Shown here piece after piece: positions 5,781 through 7,976 of a stretch of DNA of 7,976 nt. The DNA comes from a bacterium (lineage in GTDB: Bacteria; Patescibacteriota; Patescibacteriia; Magasanikbacterales; GWA2-37-8): positions 1-7,976 of the forward strand of contig JAJYIJ010000044.1 in assembly GCA_021790135.1 (NCBI GenBank). The letters run 5' to 3'. Both the position numbers and the translations under genes were made by a program. Position 1 is the stretch's first letter. Each line of letters starts with the position of its first letter. Below the pieces are notes generated by a model that saw only the letters and a list, made by a program, of their open reading frames with translations, did not search any database and was not told the DNA's origin.

Positions 5781-5837
5781 TTAGACGGTTTCTTTCGCCT
5801 CAAAGGGCGTCGAAGTGCGTTGAAAAGTTAGTGACAT
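5781..5837 (-). other. Possible 18-codon upstream ORF in the rny leader
   Basis: An ATG at 5837-5835 opens a short frame ending in TAA at 5783-5781, encoding MSLTFQRTSTPFEAKETV. No good Shine-Dalgarno sequence precedes it. It sits between the rny promoter and the terminator-like hairpin, as a leader peptide would, but an ORF this short is easily due to chance. Confidence 0.2.
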
Positions 5838-5919
5838 AAGGAAATTTCTGCTGAAACAAGCCAAAACTTTCTCTTCTTACGATTCACAGATACTGTCCGC
5901 AATCATTAATTATGGAATA

Positions 5920-5948
5920 ATACTATCACATCAAAAAAGCTCTGTCAA
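5920..5948 (-). promoter_or_regulatory. rny promoter
   Basis: On the minus strand a perfect TTGACA (5948-5943), a 17-bp spacer, and TAGTAT (5925-5920) with a preceding TGA form a promoter. Transcription near 5913 would give rny a leader of about 215 nt. The -35 lies just past the stop codon of the 77-residue protein gene. Confidence 0.65.
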
Positions 5949-5956
5949 TAAATGTG

Positions 5957-6190
5957 TTACTGACGTTTTTCAGTGCCGTCGGGTTCGATAATTACTATCC
6001 CTCTTCTGTTGTCGTCGTCGCTATCAGGGTTGTCTCTTGGTGGACGGTCATCTTCCTCGGGAGGGTATTCCGGAATTTCAATGCGCGGGCGCTGGTCGTC
6101 CTTTTCGCGGCGTTTTCTTTCTTCTTCTTCTTTTATATGTTCAATAATATGTGGATCAAGAATGGCCTGCCTATCTAGTGGCTTTGGCAT
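5957..6190 (-). CDS. Acidic low-complexity small protein, function unknown
   Basis: This gene encodes 77 residues from the ATG at 6190. An earlier TTG at 6238 would add a hydrophobic stretch encoded by AT-rich DNA that looks like the promoter region, so I prefer the ATG. The N-terminal third (MPKPLDRQAILDPHIIEHIK) looks ordered and may form a helix. It runs into a charged helix (EEEERKRREK) and then a disordered Pro/Asp/Arg/Glu-rich region with IEIPEYPPEEDDRPPRD. The C-terminus closes with RGIVIIEPDGTEKRQ, possibly a short beta strand. No signal peptide or membrane segment is present. Small proteins of this style recur in Patescibacteria as hypothetical proteins, to my recollection. It lies between truB and rny on the same strand and may be cotranscribed with truB. 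Confidence 0.65.
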   Translation of the reverse strand: MPKPLDRQAILDPHIIEHIKEEEERKRREKDDQRPRIEIPEYPPEEDDRPPRDNPDSDDDNRRGIVIIEPDGTEKRQ

Positions 6191-6225
6191 AACAAAATAA
6201 TAAAAATTAAGTAAAGCTATAATTA

Positions 6226-6254
6226 ATGGTATCGGCAATAAACCGCTCTGTCAA
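6226..6254 (-). promoter_or_regulatory. Candidate promoter of the 77-residue protein gene
   Basis: On the minus strand TTGACA (6254-6249) is followed after 17 bp by TACCAT (6231-6226), a weak -10. The ten bases starting at the -35 (TTGACAGAGC) are identical to those of the rny promoter. The predicted leader is about 30 nt. Confidence 0.45.
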
Positions 6255-6261
6255 CTGAATA

Positions 6262-6939
6262 TTACACGGTAGTAAATTTGTCTGTAGTCTCCGCCTGATC
6301 TAGCGAAAAGTGTCCAATTCGTGTGCGGCATAAAGTTTCACAATAGCCGCCTGTCCCTAATTTTTCTCCAATATCCTTTGCCAGCGTGCGAATGTAGGTG
6401 CCAGCGCTGCAGGTAACCTTGATTTTTAAAAGCGGCCAGGCGTACTCCAGTAATTTTAAATCATATATTTCAATTTTTTCGGGTTGGCGTTCGATGATTT
6501 TTCCTTGCCGGGCCAGTTTGTAGAGTCGAACGCCGCCAATACTTTTGGCTGAGTACATGGGCGGTGTTTGCAATTGTTTGCCTAAAAATAATTTCAATGT
6601 ATTTTCTATTTCTGTTCTCTCCGGTATATTTTGTTTTTTCCCATAGTCAGTGATTGTGCCGGTGACATCGTCGGTATCGCTCACATCCCCGAGGTGGATC
6701 GTCGCGACGTAGGTTTTCGGCAAATTTTTAAATTCATCCAGCCGCTTGGTTGCCTCGCGGCCGACGCCGACAATCAAAAGACCAGTCGCAAACGGATCGA
6801 GCGTACCGGCGTGCCCCACCTTGATATTTTTTTGTCCCGTTGTGACCCGAACTTTCTGGCGAATTTTTGCCACCACATCAAAACTCGTCCACCCGGCGGG
6901 TTTGTTGATGAGAAAAAATCCAGGCGGCAAGGTTATCAT
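6262..6939 (-). CDS. truB: tRNA pseudouridine(55) synthase TruB, short form
   Basis: TruB converts uridine 55 in the T-loop of tRNAs to pseudouridine. The 225-residue protein has the family N-terminus FFLINKPAGWTSFDVV (8-23) and the catalytic motif VGHAGTLDPFATGLL (41-55) with nucleophile Asp48. It also has TPPMYSAKSIGGVRLYKLAR with the conserved tyrosine, and SAGTYIRTLAKDIGEKLG near the C-terminus. The catalytic domain is therefore complete. The protein is much shorter than Escherichia coli TruB (314 residues) and stops before a PUA domain would begin. A promoter candidate lies just upstream (6950-6979), and the next gene follows after 71 bp with no terminator between. Confidence 0.95.
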   Translation of the reverse strand: MITLPPGFFLINKPAGWTSFDVVAKIRQKVRVTTGQKNIKVGHAGTLDPFATGLLIVGVGREATKRLDEFKNLPKTYVATIHLGDVSDTDDVTGTITDYGKKQNIPERTEIENTLKLFLGKQLQTPPMYSAKSIGGVRLYKLARQGKIIERQPEKIEIYDLKLLEYAWPLLKIKVTCSAGTYIRTLAKDIGEKLGTGGYCETLCRTRIGHFSLDQAETTDKFTTV

Positions 6940-6949
6940 AATGCTTTTT

Positions 6950-6979
6950 ATAGTACTATGGGGTCTATATGATTGACAA
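6950..6979 (-). promoter_or_regulatory. Candidate truB promoter
   Basis: On the minus strand TTGTCA (6979-6974), an 18-bp spacer and TACTAT (6955-6950) precede truB; the leader would be very short. The -35 overlaps the opposite-strand TTGACA at 6973-6978, so the two candidate promoters are divergent and share bases. Confidence 0.45.
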
Positions 6980-7001
6980 GCTGGCGGTTGACCATTAATC
7001 T
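6973..7001 (+). promoter_or_regulatory. Candidate promoter of the first small membrane-protein gene
   Basis: TTGACA (6973-6978) is a perfect -35. The best -10 at 17-bp spacing is TAATCT (6996-7001), only a 3/6 match. The leader would start near 7008, at the base of the hairpin at 7011-7027. Confidence 0.4.
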
Positions 7002-7010
7002 ATGAGCAAT

Positions 7011-7027
7011 GCGCGAATCTTTCGCGC
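7011..7027 (+). other. GC-rich hairpin immediately before a ribosome binding site
   Basis: GCGCGAA (7011-7017) and TTCGCGC (7021-7027) form a perfect 7-bp stem with a 3-nt loop. It ends two bases before the GGAGG ribosome binding site of the next gene, so it may protect the mRNA 5' end or keep the site exposed. Confidence 0.6.
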
Positions 7028-7039
7028 TTGGAGGCCAAG

Positions 7040-7243
7040 ATGGGCGCCAGCCCAAACATCCGGAAGGCAACGATGATCGCCGCGATCGTGGTGGCCGCTG
7101 TGCTAACAGTGGCCTGCTACTGCACCTGGCGGGAATTGCGGCTGGGTGTGGTCGGAACGGTACTCATGGCGGTGTACTATATCGCCGCCGAGTGCATACC
7201 TGGCGTCGTGTTCTACTCTCATCTTTCGCGACCGCGAGAGTGA
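7040..7243 (+). CDS. Small two-helix membrane protein, function unknown (67 aa)
   Basis: I chose the ATG at 7040 because GGAGG (7030-7034) lies five bases before it. A TTG four codons earlier overlaps that ribosome binding site. The protein has a short basic N-terminus (MGASPNIRKAT) and a hydrophobic helix (MIAAIVVAAVLTVACYCTW, about 12-30). A charged turn (RELR) leads to a second hydrophobic segment (about 35-59), and the tail is SHLSRPRE. This suggests two membrane helices with both ends facing the cytoplasm. Codons are GC-rich compared with truB and rny. It stands alone between a candidate promoter and tandem hairpins plus a terminator. I recognise no family. A short hydrophobic peptide in a structured message could be a toxin-like, stress or membrane-partner protein, but nothing here decides this. 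Confidence 0.55.
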   Translation: MGASPNIRKATMIAAIVVAAVLTVACYCTWRELRLGVVGTVLMAVYYIAAECIPGVVFYSHLSRPRE

Positions 7244-7287
7244 GAGTGCACAAGGGGGGAACGGGGTCGCAACTGGCGGCCCCTACC

Positions 7288-7323
7288 TTCTCACTGATTC
7301 AAAAAATTCTGAGTTAGTGAGAA
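7288..7323 (+). other. Long stem-loop in the 3' region of the first small gene
   Basis: TTCTCACTGATTC (7288-7300) pairs with GAGTTAGTGAGAA (7311-7323) over 13 bp including two G·U pairs, with a 10-nt A/T-rich loop. A-residues follow on the plus strand, so it is not itself a terminator there. It stacks directly in front of the terminator hairpin. Confidence 0.6.
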
Positions 7324-7356
7324 AAAAATCAGCCTGCCTGGCTGGTTTTTATTTTT
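7322..7356 (+). terminator. Intrinsic terminator of the first small membrane-protein gene
   Basis: An A-run (7322-7328) and TCAGCC pair with GGCTGG and TTTTT around loop TGCCT (7335-7339). The stem has at least eight pairs with one G·U and is followed by TTTTTATTTTT. Confidence 0.85.
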
Positions 7357-7372
7357 CTATCCACAAATACCC

Positions 7373-7401
7373 TTGACTTTTTTGCCAGAAGTGAGTAGAA
7401 T
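7373..7401 (+). promoter_or_regulatory. Promoter of the second small membrane-protein gene
   Basis: TTGACT (7373-7378), a 17-bp spacer and TAGAAT (7396-7401) each match the consensus at five of six positions. Transcription should start near 7408, giving a leader of about 170 nt before the ATG at 7580. Confidence 0.8.
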
Positions 7402-7437
7402 GGTACATTCCTTGGAGAGTAATCTGGGGAATTAAAT

Positions 7438-7449
7438 TGTTCTTTAACA
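7438..7449 (+). promoter_or_regulatory. boxA-like Nus-factor site in the leader
   Basis: TGTTCTTTAACA matches the Escherichia coli rRNA-operon boxA (TGCTCTTTAACA) at 11 of 12 positions. BoxA RNA binds NusB-NusE and takes part in antitermination. It lies about 30 nt into the transcript, a suitable place, but in front of a small protein gene rather than rRNA. Confidence 0.5.
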
Positions 7450-7469
7450 GTAGGTTGGATTGAGATTGT

Positions 7470-7518
7470 GTACGACACTTTGTCGAGAATTGGATAATTC
7501 TCAACGGTAGTGTCGTGC
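7470..7518 (+). other. Two-stem structured RNA element in the leader
   Basis: The outer stem pairs 7470-7479 with 7509-7518: ten pairs, one G·U, core ACGACACT/AGTGTCGT. The inner stem pairs GAGAATT (7485-7491) with AATTCTC (7496-7502) around loop GGAT. The internal loop is asymmetric (5 and 6 nt). Such an architecture is very unlikely by chance and suggests a functional RNA domain. Confidence 0.7.
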
Positions 7519-7532
7519 AAGTTTCTTCAACC

Positions 7533-7573
7533 CCTCACCCACCAAGAGTGGCGTGAGTTTCTCAGAAGTGAGG
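7533..7573 (+). promoter_or_regulatory. Possible ribosome-site switch: CCTCAC can pair with two partners
   Basis: CTCACCCAC (7534-7542) forms a hairpin with GTGG-C-GTGAG (7548-7557; one bulged C, loop CAAGA). CCTCAC (7533-7538) is also perfectly complementary to GTGAGG (7568-7573), the ribosome binding site of the next gene. The two pairings exclude each other, so one fold would expose and the other would hide the site. Confidence 0.45.
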
Positions 7574-7579
7574 CGAAAG

Positions 7580-7765
7580 ATGGCGATCGTCGGTCAGTAC
7601 ATGCGGTATGTCGGGCTCGTACCCCCCAATGGGGCGTCGTTCGCAGACCAGGCGCTGACGAACTACGTCGGCGCCATGCTCATCACGATGACGTTCCCGG
7701 TTTTTCTCGCCGGATTCGTCATCTTCGCGTCCGTCAGCGTGTTCCGGCCGATCCAGGTCGGCTGA
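7580..7765 (+). CDS. Small hydrophobic membrane protein, function unknown (61 aa)
   Basis: The start at ATG 7580 is set by GTGAGG (7568-7573) six bases upstream; a GTG at 7553 falls inside a leader hairpin and is less likely. The protein begins MAIVGQYMRYVGLVPPNG, has a polar stretch (ASFADQALTNY), and then one long hydrophobic segment from about residue 28 to 54 (VGAMLITMTFPVFLAGFVIFASVSVF). It ends RPIQVG. One membrane helix, or a helical hairpin kinked at the Pro, is expected. Codons strongly favour C or G in the third position, unlike the AT-rich neighbours. It shares layout but no obvious sequence similarity with the small protein at 7040. I recognise no family. The elaborate leader suggests tight control of its synthesis. 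Confidence 0.55.
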   Translation: MAIVGQYMRYVGLVPPNGASFADQALTNYVGAMLITMTFPVFLAGFVIFASVSVFRPIQVG

Positions 7766-7775
7766 GCCGCTTCTT

Positions 7776-7796
7776 TGTGCCACTGACCCTGGCACA
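7776..7796 (+). other. Stem-loop just after the second small gene
   Basis: TGTGCCA (7776-7782) and TGGCACA (7790-7796) form a perfect 7-bp stem with a 7-nt loop, ten bases after the stop codon. No T-run follows, so it is not a classical terminator. Confidence 0.6.
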
Positions 7797-7810
7797 GTCA
7801 CAACTTCCTA

Positions 7811-7869
7811 CCCCTCACCAGGGAGGCAATTGCAAGAGGGGACCGAGGCTTCGGGTCAAAGCCTCACGT
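7811..7869 (+). other. Further hairpins in the 3' region, with a repeat of the leader motif
   Basis: CCCCTC (7811-7816) can pair with GAGGGG (about 7836-7841). GAGGCTT pairs with AAGCCTC as a 7-bp stem with a 7-nt loop (about 7845-7865). CCCCTCACC (7811-7819) repeats exactly the leader motif at 7531-7539, which is complementary to the ribosome binding site. The 3' region could therefore take part in long-range pairing. No ORF is evident here. Confidence 0.4.
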
Positions 7870-7903
7870 TCCTAGTGTTTTGAAGGAGTTCAAAATAGTA
7901 GGA

Positions 7904-7940
7904 AGAAAAAAACCGAGATTCAATCAAAGCTCGGTTTTTT
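7904..7940 (+). terminator. Intrinsic terminator of the second small membrane-protein gene
   Basis: An A-run plus CCGAG (7913-7917) pairs with CTCGG (7930-7934) and six Ts (7935-7940), around a 12-nt loop that can add two inner pairs. A-runs on one side and T-runs on the other make it potentially bidirectional. Confidence 0.85.
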
Positions 7941-7976
7941 GTTGTAAATTGAATTATCTTGACGCATTCGAAACCA

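Noticed and set aside
5954..6178. Hydrophobic plus-strand ORF opposite the 77-residue protein
   Set aside because: It is the antisense image of acidic codons. It lacks a ribosome site, while the minus frame has a better start.
7329..7520. Minus-strand ORF, or antisense RNA, opposite the second small gene's leader
   Set aside because: The frame runs across the terminator, promoter and leader hairpin of the plus-strand unit, and I found no convincing minus-strand promoter.
7408..7940. Whole unit as tmRNA, RNase P RNA or SRP RNA
   Set aside because: I found none of their conserved core sequences; the structures instead flank an ORF with a good ribosome site.
7959..7976. TTGACG near the window end as a promoter
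   Set aside because: The -10 position falls outside the window, so it cannot be judged.
1..7976. CRISPR array, transposon or att sites
   Set aside because: No regularly spaced repeats, transposase-like ORF or terminal inverted repeats were seen, and no duplicated tRNA-Glu 3' end that would mark an integrated element.

Overview
The window looks like a chromosomal piece from an uncultivated bacterium of the Patescibacteria (Candidate Phyla Radiation), Parcubacteria-like. This is an inference. It rests on a MutY-family glycosylase without iron-sulfur cysteines and with a winged-helix tail, a short TruB without a PUA domain, a tRNA gene without encoded CCA, a LexA/UmuD hybrid joined to a Y-family polymerase, and mostly weak ribosome binding sites. 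TGA is used as a stop in lexA, the polymerase gene and both small membrane-protein genes, so the UGA=Gly code of Gracilibacteria/Absconditabacteria does not apply.

Layout. 1-280 holds the 3' end of a small membrane-protein gene. 373-2310 is an SOS-type damage-tolerance operon. A near-consensus promoter has a Gram-positive-style SOS box inside its spacer and drives a self-cleaving LexA/UmuD-like repressor. The repressor gene overlaps a Y-family DNA polymerase gene by ATGA. A bidirectional terminator separates it from a convergent tRNA-Glu(UUC) gene (2348-2419, minus). A MutY-like glycosylase gene follows (minus); an A9 run near its start appears to have shifted the reading frame. Two HU-type DNA-binding protein genes lie tail to tail (3446-4065) around a shared terminator. 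Next, on the minus strand, come RNase Y (rny) with a structured 5' leader of about 215 nt, a 77-residue acidic protein of unknown function, and truB.

6973-7940 (plus) differs from the rest. Two monocistronic units each encode a short hydrophobic protein (67 and 61 aa). Each has a clear Shine-Dalgarno sequence, which most other genes here lack, GC-rich codons, strong hairpins before and after the ORF, and its own intrinsic terminator. The second unit has a boxA-like Nus-factor site in a leader of about 170 nt. That leader also contains a two-stem hairpin and an anti-SD sequence that can pair with either of two partners. It is the best candidate here for an undescribed system.

Common themes are DNA damage repair and tolerance (LexA, polymerase, MutY), nucleoid packaging (two HU) and RNA processing or modification (RNase Y, TruB, tRNA-Glu). 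Candidate promoters repeatedly use TATACT as the -10 element, often preceded by TGn.
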